Assembly (NCBI GenBank): GCA_016195115.1
Contig: JACQAI010000426.1
Location: 1-5,305 of the forward strand
Origin: Pseudomonadota bacterium
GTDB taxonomy: Bacteria; Pseudomonadota; Alphaproteobacteria; Elsterales; Elsteraceae
Direction of reading: 5' to 3'
DNA: 5,305 nucleotides
Part shown: one piece after another, positions 1 to 5,305 of the stretch
How positions within the stretch are numbered: the stretch's first letter is position 1
Layout: each line of letters begins with the position of its first letter
Position numbers and translations under genes: made by a program
The notes under the pieces: model-generated
What the model was told of the DNA's origin: nothing
The model's input: only the letters and a program-made list of their open reading frames with translations
Databases searched by the model: none

Positions 1-84
1 ATGCAGCGCGATTTCGAGCTTGAGGCCGCGGCCGAGATCCTCGGCGAGCGGCTCGACCGCGAGGTCAAGCCAAGGGCGGCTTGA
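1..84 (+). CDS. 3' end of an unidentified plus-strand gene (27 codons visible)
   Basis: An open frame runs from the window edge to a TGA at 82-84. The visible tail reads MQRDFELEAAAEILGERL and then DREVKPRAA. Most third codon positions are G or C (23 of 27), as in the neighbouring genes, so it looks coded. The composition is charged and alanine/glutamate-rich, consistent with a C-terminal amphipathic helix. The ATG at position 1 is in frame but is probably an internal methionine, because the frame is open to the edge. It is convergent with rimJ, with 8 bp between the two stops. I do not recognise the family from this tail and assign no function. Confidence 0.5.
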   Translation: MQRDFELEAAAEILGERLDREVKPRAA

Positions 85-91
85 GCCGCCC
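74..91. terminator. GC hairpin at the convergent junction, possible bidirectional terminator
   Basis: GGGCGGC (74-80) and GCCGCCC (85-91) form a perfect 7-bp stem around the 4-base loop TTGA. The loop contains the stop codon of the plus-strand gene, and the stem ends just before the rimJ stop (93-95). Neither side has a proper run of T. The minus-strand continuation is only mildly T-rich (TTGGCTTG). The location between convergent genes favours a shared transcription-end structure, but without a T tract it could also be a chance hairpin in GC-rich DNA. Confidence 0.4.
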
Positions 92-92
92 C

Positions 93-671
93 CTACCGCA
101 CGTCCTCGCGCAGCATGCCGTAGAGGGTGTGGTCTTCCCAGGCGTTGTTGATGCGTAGGTAGCGCCGCGCCAGGCCCTCCTCGTGGAAGCCGACCTTGGC
201 GAGCAGCTGGCGGCTGGCGGCGTTGCTCGGCAGGCAGGCGGCCTCGATGCGGTGCAGGCCGAGATGGTCGAAGGCGAACTCGAGCGTCGCCTTGAGCGCC
301 TCGGTCATGTAGCCCTGGCGGGCATGGTCGGCGCCGACCCAGTAGCCGACGCTGGCCGACTGGGCGACGCCGCGCCGCACGTTGTTGAGCCCGATGCCGC
401 CGAGCAGCCGGTCGTCGCGCCGGTGCAGGATGTGGAAGGCGTAGCCGCCGTCCTCGTGCCAGTCGAGCGCGGCGCGGCGCAGCCGCCGGCGGTAGCACGC
501 CCGGGTCAGCGCGTCGTCGGGCCACGCCGGCTCCCAGGGCGTCAGGAAATCGCGCGAGGCGGCGCGCAGCTGGATCCAGGCGCGGTAGTCGGTCCGGCTC
601 GGCGGCCGCAGATAGACGCGCGGCCCGCGCAGCAGCACCTCGGGCAAGGGATCCGCAAACAGTGCAACCAT
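93..671 (-). CDS. rimJ: RimJ-type GNAT N-acetyltransferase (ribosomal protein S5 alanine acetyltransferase-like)
   Basis: This 192-residue protein is a GNAT-fold acetyltransferase of the RimJ/RimL group, which moves an acetyl group from acetyl-CoA to a protein N-terminus (the S5 N-terminal alanine for RimJ). The RimJ-like layout is clear: RGPRVYLRPP at 15-24, FLTPWEP at 42-48, GGIGLNNVRRG at 91-101, the acetyl-CoA pyrophosphate-binding turn ARQGYM at 117-122, and a C-terminal block with HRIEA near 140, SNAASRQLLAKVGF at 149-162 and YLRINNAWEDH at 171-181. The last block closely parallels the YLLIDGQWRDH region of E. coli RimJ as I recall it. It starts 29 bp after the M16 stop, so it probably shares the transcript. 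The leader is G-rich but has no well-placed Shine-Dalgarno. The substrate is inferred; another N-terminal or small-molecule acceptor is possible. Confidence 0.82.
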   Translation of the reverse strand: MVALFADPLPEVLLRGPRVYLRPPSRTDYRAWIQLRAASRDFLTPWEPAWPDDALTRACYRRRLRRAALDWHEDGGYAFHILHRRDDRLLGGIGLNNVRRGVAQSASVGYWVGADHARQGYMTEALKATLEFAFDHLGLHRIEAACLPSNAASRQLLAKVGFHEEGLARRYLRINNAWEDHTLYGMLREDVR

Positions 672-700
672 CGTCCCCGCCCCGACGCGCCTTTCCTCGC

Positions 701-1957
701 CTAACCCAACCGCGACCTTATCACCTCGAACGGATCGAGGTTGCCGCTCGGCCCCAATGTTACCACGGTCGGCGGCGTCTGGGGTGTCGCCCGCGCCAGC
801 CGCCGGACGTCGTCCAAGGTCACAGCTTCGAGCTTCTGGAGCAGCTCCGCAACCGGGATCGGCCGGCGGTGGACCAGCATCTGCTGGGCCAGCGACTCGG
901 CGCGCGACGACGTGCTCTCGCGCGCCATCAGGGTGCCGGCGCGCAGCTGAGCGCGCGCGCGGTCGAGCTCCTCGGCCGTGACCGTGTCGGCGAGGCCGAT
1001 GAGCTGATCGGAGATCACCGGCAGGACCTCGTCGAGCTGCGACTGGCCGGTGCCGGCGTAGATGCCGAGCAAGCCGCCGTCCCGATACGTCGCGCTGAAG
1101 GCGTAGATCGAGTAGACCAGGCCGCGGCGTTCGCGCACCTCCTGGAACAGGCGCGAGGACATGCCGCCGCCCAGCACCATCGAGTAGAGCGTGTGGGCGT
1201 AGTAGTCGGCGTCGTAGAACGACACGCCAGGGAACCCAATAACCAAGTGCACCTGCTCGAGCTCGCGCTCCTCGTGGAAATCGCCGCCGCGATAGCTCGC
1301 GCCGTCGAGGCCGTTGCTCGGCGCCGCCGGCAGGCCGGCGAACGCCGCACCGATCTCGGAGACAAACCGGTCATGGTCGATGTTGCCGGAGGCGACCGCG
1401 ACCATGTTCTCGGCGCCGTAGTGGCCACGCTGATAGCCCAACAGGTCGGTGCGGCTCAGGCGCTCGACGATGTCGGCCTTGCCGAGCACCGGCCGGCCGA
1501 GCGGCTGGTCGGGAAACGCGGTCGCCTGGAAGTGGTCGAACACGATGTCGTCGGGCGTGTCGACCGCCTGGCCGATCTCCTGGAGCACGACCGCGCGCTC
1601 GCGCTTGAGCTCGTCCTCGTCGATCACCGAGCGCTGCAGGATGTCGGCGACGATGTCGACCGCCAAGCTAACGTCGTCGGTCAGCACCTTGGCGTAATAG
1701 GCCGTGTGCTCGCGTGTCGTGTAGGCGTTGAGGTGGCCGCCGACGTCCTCGATGGCTTCGGCAATCGCCCGCGCGGATCGCCCTTCGGTGCCCTTGAACG
1801 CCATGTGCTCGAGCAGATGGGCGACGCCGTTGATCTCCGGCGTCTCGTTGCGCGTGCCGACGCCGACCCAGACGCCAAGCGACACGGTGTCGACCTGGGT
1901 CATCGCGTCGGTCGCGACGCGCAGGCCGTTCGGCAGGGTCGTGACGCGCGTGGTCAT
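701..1957 (-). CDS. M16B zinc metallopeptidase, beta-MPP-like
   Basis: This 418-residue protein belongs to the pitrilysin clan, subfamily M16B, whose mitochondrial relative is the processing peptidase. The inverted zinc motif HLLEH lies at 47-51 (ligands H47 and H51, catalytic E50). The third ligand is E127 in VLQEIGQA, 76 residues after H51, the same spacing as H74 to E150 in yeast beta-MPP. The second half has the conserved block starting LGGGMSSRLF at 262-271, with R275 and Y282 spaced like the substrate-binding Arg-Tyr pair of the clan. Both half-domains are complete and no signal peptide is visible, so a cytoplasmic peptide- or protein-degrading role is likely; the substrate is unknown. 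The start is fixed by a 4-bp overlap with thrC and a GGAG seven bases upstream. Codons 238-243 are unusually TTG/GTT/ATT/GGG-rich. The stop is TAG. Confidence 0.93.
   Translation of the reverse strand: MTTRVTTLPNGLRVATDAMTQVDTVSLGVWVGVGTRNETPEINGVAHLLEHMAFKGTEGRSARAIAEAIEDVGGHLNAYTTREHTAYYAKVLTDDVSLAVDIVADILQRSVIDEDELKRERAVVLQEIGQAVDTPDDIVFDHFQATAFPDQPLGRPVLGKADIVERLSRTDLLGYQRGHYGAENMVAVASGNIDHDRFVSEIGAAFAGLPAAPSNGLDGASYRGGDFHEERELEQVHLVIGFPGVSFYDADYYAHTLYSMVLGGGMSSRLFQEVRERRGLVYSIYAFSATYRDGGLLGIYAGTGQSQLDEVLPVISDQLIGLADTVTAEELDRARAQLRAGTLMARESTSSRAESLAQQMLVHRRPIPVAELLQKLEAVTLDDVRRLARATPQTPPTVVTLGPSGNLDPFEVIRSRLG
1954..1957 (-). other. ATGA stop/start overlap, thrC to M16 peptidase
   Basis: The minus strand reads ATGA here. 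TGA ends thrC and ATG begins the M16 gene. This is a classical termination-reinitiation junction and sets both gene ends. Confidence 0.9.
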
Positions 1958-3399
1958 GCGGCATCTCCAGCGGCGCGCGGCGTGCCGCGCCCGAGCGTCG
2001 ACAGGATGAAGGCGGCGACCGCGTTGCGGTCGTTGGGCAGAACCGCCATGCGCTCGCGCGCGGTCATGAGACCCGCAAGATGCGGCGGCAACTCCGGGGT
2101 GATGCCGGTCGCCGCGCGCACCGCGTCGGGGAATTTCGCCGGATGGGCGCAGGCGAGCGAGATCATCGGCGTGCGCGGGTCGCCGCGCTGCAGGCGGGCC
2201 GCGCGCACGCCGACCGCGCTGTGCGGATCGATCAGCTCGCCGGTCTCGCGCCAGACTTCGGCGATCGTCGCGGTGGTCGCGGCGTCGTCGACGCGCGCGG
2301 CGTGGAACAGCTCGCGCGCCCGCGCCAGACGCGGCGCTTCCAAGGTCACCGTGCCGCTGGCGCGGAAGCGGGCCATCCACGCGGCGAGCGCCGCGCCGTC
2401 GCGCTCGAGCAGCTCGAACAGCAGGCGCTCGAGGTTGCTCGACACCTGGATGTCCATGCTCGGGCTGAGCGACGGCTCGACCGCGCCGATCGTCATCGCG
2501 CCCGACGCGAAGAAGCGCGCCAGGATGTCGTTGCGGTTGGTGCCAATGACCAAACGCTCAATGGGCAACCCCATGCGGCGCGCTGCGTAGGCCGCGAAGA
2601 CGTTGCCGAAATTGCCGGTCGGCACGGCGAACGCGACCGGCCGGTCGGGCGCACCGAGCGCCAGCGCGGCGCTGGCGTAATAGACGATCTGGGCCATGAT
2701 ACGCGCCCAGTTGATCGAATTGACCGCCGCGAGATTGACGGTGTCGCGGAACGCCAGGTCGTTGAACAGCGCCTTGACGATGTCCTGGGCGTCGTCGAAC
2801 GTGCCCTCGATCGCGATGGCGTGGACGTTGGCCGCGTCGACCGTGGTCATCTGGCGGCGCTGCACCGCCGATACGCGGTCGTTCGGGAACAGCATGAAGA
2901 GGTCGACCGCGGCGCGGTCGCGGCACGCCTCGATCGCCGCCGAGCCGGTGTCGCCCGAGGTCGCGCCGAGGATCGCGATGCGCTGGCCGCGCCGTCTGAG
3001 CACATGGTCGAACAGCCGGCCGACCAGCTGCAGGGCGTAGTCCTTGAATGCCAGGGTGGGCCCGTGAAACAGCTCGAGCAGCCAATCGTTGGCGCCGAGC
3101 TGCTTGAGCGGCGCCACCGCGGGATGACGGAACGCCGCGTAGGTCTCAGCGACGATTTCGGCCAGTGTCTCGGCCGGGATGGTCGGGGTGACGAACGGCG
3201 CCATCACGGCACATGCGATCGCGTGATAGTCGGCGCCACGCAACGCCCGCCAGTCGATCGCGCTCAAGGTCGGCCATTGATCGGGCACGTAGAGACCGCC
3301 GTCGCGCGCCAGGCCGGCGAGCAGCACCTCGTCGAAGCCGAGCTCGGGCGCGGCGCCGCGGGTGCTGACATAGCGCACGCTGTTGGCGCCGCGCCTCAT
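1954..3399 (-). CDS. thrC: Threonine synthase
   Basis: This 481-residue protein is a PLP-dependent fold-type II enzyme that converts O-phospho-L-homoserine to L-threonine and phosphate, the last step of threonine synthesis. The N-terminus (VRYVSTRG at 8-15, LARDGGLYVP at 30-39) is typical of the long bacterial class. The PLP lysine is K119 in FHGPTLAFKD (111-120). GATSGDTGSAA (145-155) is the glycine/serine-rich cofactor loop, and PTGNFGN (260-266) is a second phosphate-loop motif. SPSMDIQVSSNLER (312-325) and HPAKFPDAV (419-427) are further family blocks. The open frame extends 118 codons further upstream, but that part overlaps the M32 gene in another frame. The ATG at 3399 overlaps the M32 stop and sits at the usual family start. 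No Shine-Dalgarno precedes it, so translation probably relies on coupling. Codons 277-285 form a patch of less common codons. Confidence 0.96.
   Translation of the reverse strand: MRRGANSVRYVSTRGAAPELGFDEVLLAGLARDGGLYVPDQWPTLSAIDWRALRGADYHAIACAVMAPFVTPTIPAETLAEIVAETYAAFRHPAVAPLKQLGANDWLLELFHGPTLAFKDYALQLVGRLFDHVLRRRGQRIAILGATSGDTGSAAIEACRDRAAVDLFMLFPNDRVSAVQRRQMTTVDAANVHAIAIEGTFDDAQDIVKALFNDLAFRDTVNLAAVNSINWARIMAQIVYYASAALALGAPDRPVAFAVPTGNFGNVFAAYAARRMGLPIERLVIGTNRNDILARFFASGAMTIGAVEPSLSPSMDIQVSSNLERLLFELLERDGAALAAWMARFRASGTVTLEAPRLARARELFHAARVDDAATTATIAEVWRETGELIDPHSAVGVRAARLQRGDPRTPMISLACAHPAKFPDAVRAATGITPELPPHLAGLMTARERMAVLPNDRNAVAAFILSTLGRGTPRAAGDAA
1963..1968 (-). promoter_or_regulatory. 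Shine-Dalgarno for the M16 peptidase
   Basis: The minus strand reads GGAGAT, with seven bases between GGAG and the ATG at 1957. It lies inside the last codons of thrC (GGA GAT GCC GCA TGA). It is the only clear, well-spaced Shine-Dalgarno among the starts in this window. It supports the chosen start over the out-of-frame ATG at 1964, which lies within the same stretch. Confidence 0.7.
3396..3399 (-). other. ATGA stop/start overlap, M32 carboxypeptidase to thrC
   Basis: The minus strand reads ATGA, joining the TGA of the M32 gene to the ATG of thrC. The sequence just before it (GCCGGTGCTGGC) has no recognisable Shine-Dalgarno, which suggests that reinitiation drives thrC translation. Confidence 0.88.
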
Positions 3400-4895
3400 G
3401 CCAGCACCGGCTCGAGATAGCGCGCTTCCAGATGCCGCCGGAAAGCGGCGACGCCGAGCGGCCGCCCGGTCGCCTGGACCAGGATCTCCTCGGCCGAGTG
3501 GCGCGAGCCCTTCTCGTGGACGTTGGTGCGCAGCCAGCCGAGCAGGCGGCTGAAATCGCCGCGTGCGAAATCGTCGATCAAGCCCGGCAGCTGGTCGCAC
3601 GCCGCGGCGAACAGCTGGGCTGCCGTCATGGCGCCGAGCGTGTAGGTCGGGAAGTAGCCCCAGGCGCCGCTCGGCCAGTGGATGTCCTGCAGGCAACCGT
3701 CGGTGTCGCCGGGCGGCACGATGCCGAGCAGCGCCTGCATGCCGTCGCGCCACGCGCCGGGCAGCTCGGCGAGATCGAGGTCGCCGGCGAGCAGCGCGCG
3801 CTCCAGCCGATAGCGCAGGATGACGTGCGCCGGGTAGGTCACCTCGTCGGCGTCGACCCGGATCAGCCCCGGCTCGACCCGGGTGCTCAGGCGATGGAGA
3901 TTGTCGGGCTGCCAGGCCGGACCGGCGCGCCCGAACGCGGCGCGCGCCAGCGGCGCGCAGAAGCGCGCGAAGGCGTCGCTGCGGCAGGCCTGCATCTCGA
4001 CCAGCAACGACTGGCTCTCATGGATGCTCATGCCGCGGGCGCTGCCGACCGGCTGGTTGCGCCACGCCGCCGGCAGGCCGCGCTCGTAGAGCGCGTGGCC
4101 GGTCTCGTGCAGCACGCCCATCATCGCCGAGGTGAAGTCCTCGGGATCGAAACGCGTGGTGATGCGCACGTCGTCGGGCGTGCCGCCGCAGAACGGATGG
4201 TGGCTGACATCGAGCCGGCCGTGCGCGAAGTCGAAGCCGAGCGCCGTCATCAGCTTGAGGCCCAACGCCCGTTGGGCCCCGACGTCGAAGGGGCCCTCCA
4301 AGGGCAGCGGCGCCGGCTGCCGGCGCTGCTGCTCGAGCACACGCTGGGTGAGCGCGGGCAGGAAGCCCTCGAGCTCGCCGAACAATGTGTCGATCGCGGC
4401 GGCGCGGCCACCCGGCTCGTACTGGTCGAGCAGCGCGTCGTAGGGCGCGCAGCCGAACGCCGCGGCCTTGGCCTCGGCCTGCTCGCGCGTCAGCGCGAGG
4501 ACCTGGCGCAGCTTGGGCAAGAGGCCGGTGAAGTCGTTGGCCGGACGCGCGCTGCGCCACGCCATCTCGCATTCGCTCGCCGCCACCGACAGGCGCTCGA
4601 CCAGTGCCGCCGGCACCGCCGTAGCGTGGCGATGGCTGCGCCGCATCTCGGCGAGGTTGGCGCGCTGCCAGTCGTCGAGCGCGCGCTCGGCCTCGGCCGC
4701 CGCGAGCAGCTCGCCGACCCGCGGAGCGGTCAGCAGCTCGTGGATCAGCACCGACACGGTGGCGCTCTGCTCGGCGCGCGCCGGCGCGCCGCCGTCCGGC
4801 ATCATGGCCGCGGTGTCCCAGCCGAGCACGGCCAGGGCATCGCCGAGCAGCCCCAGCCGCCGGAAGCGCTGGCTCAACTCCTGGTAGGCTTTCAT
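3396..4895 (-). CDS. M32 family metallocarboxypeptidase (Taq/Pfu carboxypeptidase type)
   Basis: This 499-residue protein is a metal-dependent carboxypeptidase of family M32, which trims C-terminal residues from peptides in the cytoplasm and usually uses Zn, Co or Mn. The active site is HETGH at 263-267 (ligands H263 and H267, catalytic E264), with the third ligand E293 in IHESQS. The 30-residue spacing from the first histidine matches the Pyrococcus enzyme (H269 to E299). Other family marks in order are LGWDTAAMMP (24-33), HHPF (232-235), DVRITTRFD (242-250), the stretch RVDADEVTYPAHVILRY at 346-362, and LQDIHWPSGAWGYFPTYTLG (402-421). Length is normal for the family and there is no signal peptide. 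The start overlaps the surf1 stop (ATGA) and no Shine-Dalgarno is visible. Two strong inverted repeats lie within the gene near 4259-4330. Physiological substrates are unknown; general peptide turnover is the usual inference. Confidence 0.95.
   Translation of the reverse strand: MKAYQELSQRFRRLGLLGDALAVLGWDTAAMMPDGGAPARAEQSATVSVLIHELLTAPRVGELLAAAEAERALDDWQRANLAEMRRSHRHATAVPAALVERLSVAASECEMAWRSARPANDFTGLLPKLRQVLALTREQAEAKAAAFGCAPYDALLDQYEPGGRAAAIDTLFGELEGFLPALTQRVLEQQRRQPAPLPLEGPFDVGAQRALGLKLMTALGFDFAHGRLDVSHHPFCGGTPDDVRITTRFDPEDFTSAMMGVLHETGHALYERGLPAAWRNQPVGSARGMSIHESQSLLVEMQACRSDAFARFCAPLARAAFGRAGPAWQPDNLHRLSTRVEPGLIRVDADEVTYPAHVILRYRLERALLAGDLDLAELPGAWRDGMQALLGIVPPGDTDGCLQDIHWPSGAWGYFPTYTLGAMTAAQLFAAACDQLPGLIDDFARGDFSRLLGWLRTNVHEKGSRHSAEEILVQATGRPLGVAAFRRHLEARYLEPVLA
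4259..4278. repeat. Perfect 9-bp inverted repeat inside the M32 gene
   Basis: GGCCCAACG (4259-4267) is followed after two bases by its exact reverse complement CGTTGGGCC (4270-4278). In RNA it would fold as an 8-bp stem with a 4-base loop. It encodes part of AQRALGL, around residues 207-213 of the peptidase. There is no T tract after it. It may be a chance structure in GC-rich coding DNA. Confidence 0.55.
4306..4330. repeat. Second inverted repeat inside the M32 gene
   Basis: AGCGGCGCCGG (4306-4316) and CCGGCGCTGCT (4320-4330) pair around the loop CTG. There is one mismatch, between 4309 and 4327, and the seven inner pairs are perfect. It lies 27 bp from the perfect 9-bp repeat. It falls in the QQRRQPAPLP linker-like part of the peptidase. 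No terminator-like T run adjoins it. Confidence 0.45.
4892..4895 (-). other. ATGA stop/start overlap, surf1 to M32 carboxypeptidase
   Basis: The minus strand reads ATGA. TGA ends surf1 and ATG starts the M32 gene. The preceding bases (CGAATCATCCCC) contain no Shine-Dalgarno, so the downstream gene is probably translated by reinitiation. Confidence 0.88.
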
Positions 4896-5305
4896 GGGGA
4901 TGATTCGCCGCTCAGGTGTCGGTGACAGAACAGTCCATATATGACCGCCAGGGCCGCTGCCAAGGAATACCAGGTGATGGCGTACTGCAAATGATCGTTG
5001 GGCAGCTCGACCTGGGTCTGGCCGCCGATCGGCAGGCCGCCGGGATTGGGCGCCGGCCCGGCCTCGACGAACACCGGGCTGACCCGGCTAAGCCCGGCGG
5101 CGGCCGCCATCTGGGCGACGTCCGGGTAGAACCACAGGTTGCCGCCGGGCTCGTTGGCCGGGGTGAACCAGCCCGGCACGCTCGACAGCCGCACCGCGCC
5201 CTCGATCCGCACCGTGCCCTCGACCTGCCCGGACGGCCGCGCCGCCGGCAACCGGGCGGCGAGCGGCACCCAGCCGCGGTTGACCAGCACGGCGCCGCGG
5301 TCGGC
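4892..5305 (-). CDS. surf1: SURF1 family cytochrome c oxidase assembly protein, C-terminal part (5' end outside the window)
   Basis: The 137 visible residues are the C-terminal part of a SURF1/Shy1 protein, an inner-membrane factor that helps haem a insertion and assembly of aa3-type cytochrome c oxidase. The family signature VLVNRGWVPL lies near the cut end. A middle block ends in NLWFYPDV, where the family usually has a similar aromatic-rich motif. NDHLQYAITWYSLAAALAV is the conserved start of the C-terminal transmembrane helix, which runs to about YGLF and is followed by a short polar tail, CHRHLSGESSP. The frame is open to the edge; the GTG at 5290 is an internal valine, not a start. The N-terminal helix and most of the periplasmic domain lie beyond 5305. 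The last codons include ATA, TAT, GGA, TGT, CGA and TCA, unlike the GC-ending body, as expected of a weakly constrained tail. It is the most upstream gene visible, so the operon promoter must lie outside the window. Confidence 0.93.
   Translation of the reverse strand, partial: ADRGAVLVNRGWVPLAARLPAARPSGQVEGTVRIEGAVRLSSVPGWFTPANEPGGNLWFYPDVAQMAAAAGLSRVSPVFVEAGPAPNPGGLPIGGQTQVELPNDHLQYAITWYSLAAALAVIYGLFCHRHLSGESSP

Noticed and set aside
672..700. The 29-bp gap between the M16 gene and rimJ as a possible promoter or terminator
   Set aside because: It is very GC-rich, shows no -35/-10 pair and no stable hairpin with a T tract. It is too short to call anything beyond a leader.
183..704. A 173-codon open frame on the plus strand opposite rimJ
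   Set aside because: It is in register with the rimJ codons, and its product is repetitive and unlike any family I know. The RimJ reading has all expected motifs.
1958..2380. A 141-codon upstream extension of the M16 frame
   Set aside because: It lies entirely within thrC. The added sequence is Arg/Ala/Asp-rich with no M16 features, and the ATG at 1957 has a well-placed Shine-Dalgarno.
662..2590. A 642-codon open frame on the plus strand opposite the M16 gene and part of thrC
   Set aside because: It is in register with the M16 codons and then runs across thrC in another register. The low-complexity product has no recognisable domain, and both minus-strand genes are unmistakable. It is a high-GC shadow.
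2080..3420. A 446-codon open frame on the plus strand opposite thrC
   Set aside because: It is in register with the thrC codons on the other strand, with a biased Arg/Asp/Gly/Val composition and no motifs. The same shadow effect applies.
3400..3753. A 118-codon upstream extension of the thrC frame
   Set aside because: It would overlap the conserved C-terminal region of the M32 peptidase, and its translation is Arg/Ala-rich. The ATG at 3399 fits the usual threonine synthase N-terminus and the ATGA overlap.
3432..4925. A 497-codon open frame on the plus strand opposite the M32 gene
   Set aside because: It uses exactly the same base triplets as the M32 gene on the opposite strand. A stop there would need TTA, CTA or TCA codons in the real gene, which are rare at this GC content. 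Its Arg/Gly/Ala/Val-rich product shows no family features, whereas the M32 protein has a complete active site.
1..5305. A new defence, mobile or biosynthetic system in the window
   Set aside because: All genes are recognisable housekeeping families with intact active sites and consistent GC-rich codon use. There are no direct repeats, transposase, integrase, toxin-antitoxin pair or phage genes.

Overview
The window is very GC-rich, with GC strongly preferred at third codon positions. It looks like an ordinary chromosomal segment of a high-GC alphaproteobacterium. Three things point there: a SURF1-type cytochrome oxidase assembly factor next to threonine synthase, a beta-MPP-like M16 peptidase, and a RimJ-type acetyltransferase. 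Order- or genus-level placement is not supported by what I can see. Almost every base is coding. There is no gap above 30 bp between genes, and I see no RNA gene, mobile element, CRISPR array or phage gene.

Five genes lie on the minus strand and read from right to left. They are the 3' part of surf1 (4892-5305, cut by the window edge), an M32 carboxypeptidase (3396-4895), thrC (1954-3399), an M16B peptidase (701-1957) and rimJ (93-671). The first three junctions are identical: a 4-bp ATGA in which the stop of one gene overlaps the start of the next. surf1 to M16 is therefore almost certainly one transcript with translational coupling. rimJ follows after 29 bp and probably belongs to the same unit. 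At the left edge, the last 27 codons of a plus-strand gene run into the 3' end of rimJ. The two stops are 8 bp apart, and a perfect 7-bp GC hairpin sits at this convergent junction.

The genes do not form one pathway. SURF1 helps assemble haem-copper oxidase in the inner membrane, ThrC makes threonine, M32 and M16B are metallopeptidases, and RimJ acetylates a ribosomal protein N-terminus. The shared theme is growth-linked housekeeping. All catalytic residues I could check are present, and no gene looks broken. I found no convincing sign of a new system. The most useful observations are the repeated ATGA coupling with uneven Shine-Dalgarno strength, the M32 gene between surf1 and thrC, and a few small structural and codon-use signals.
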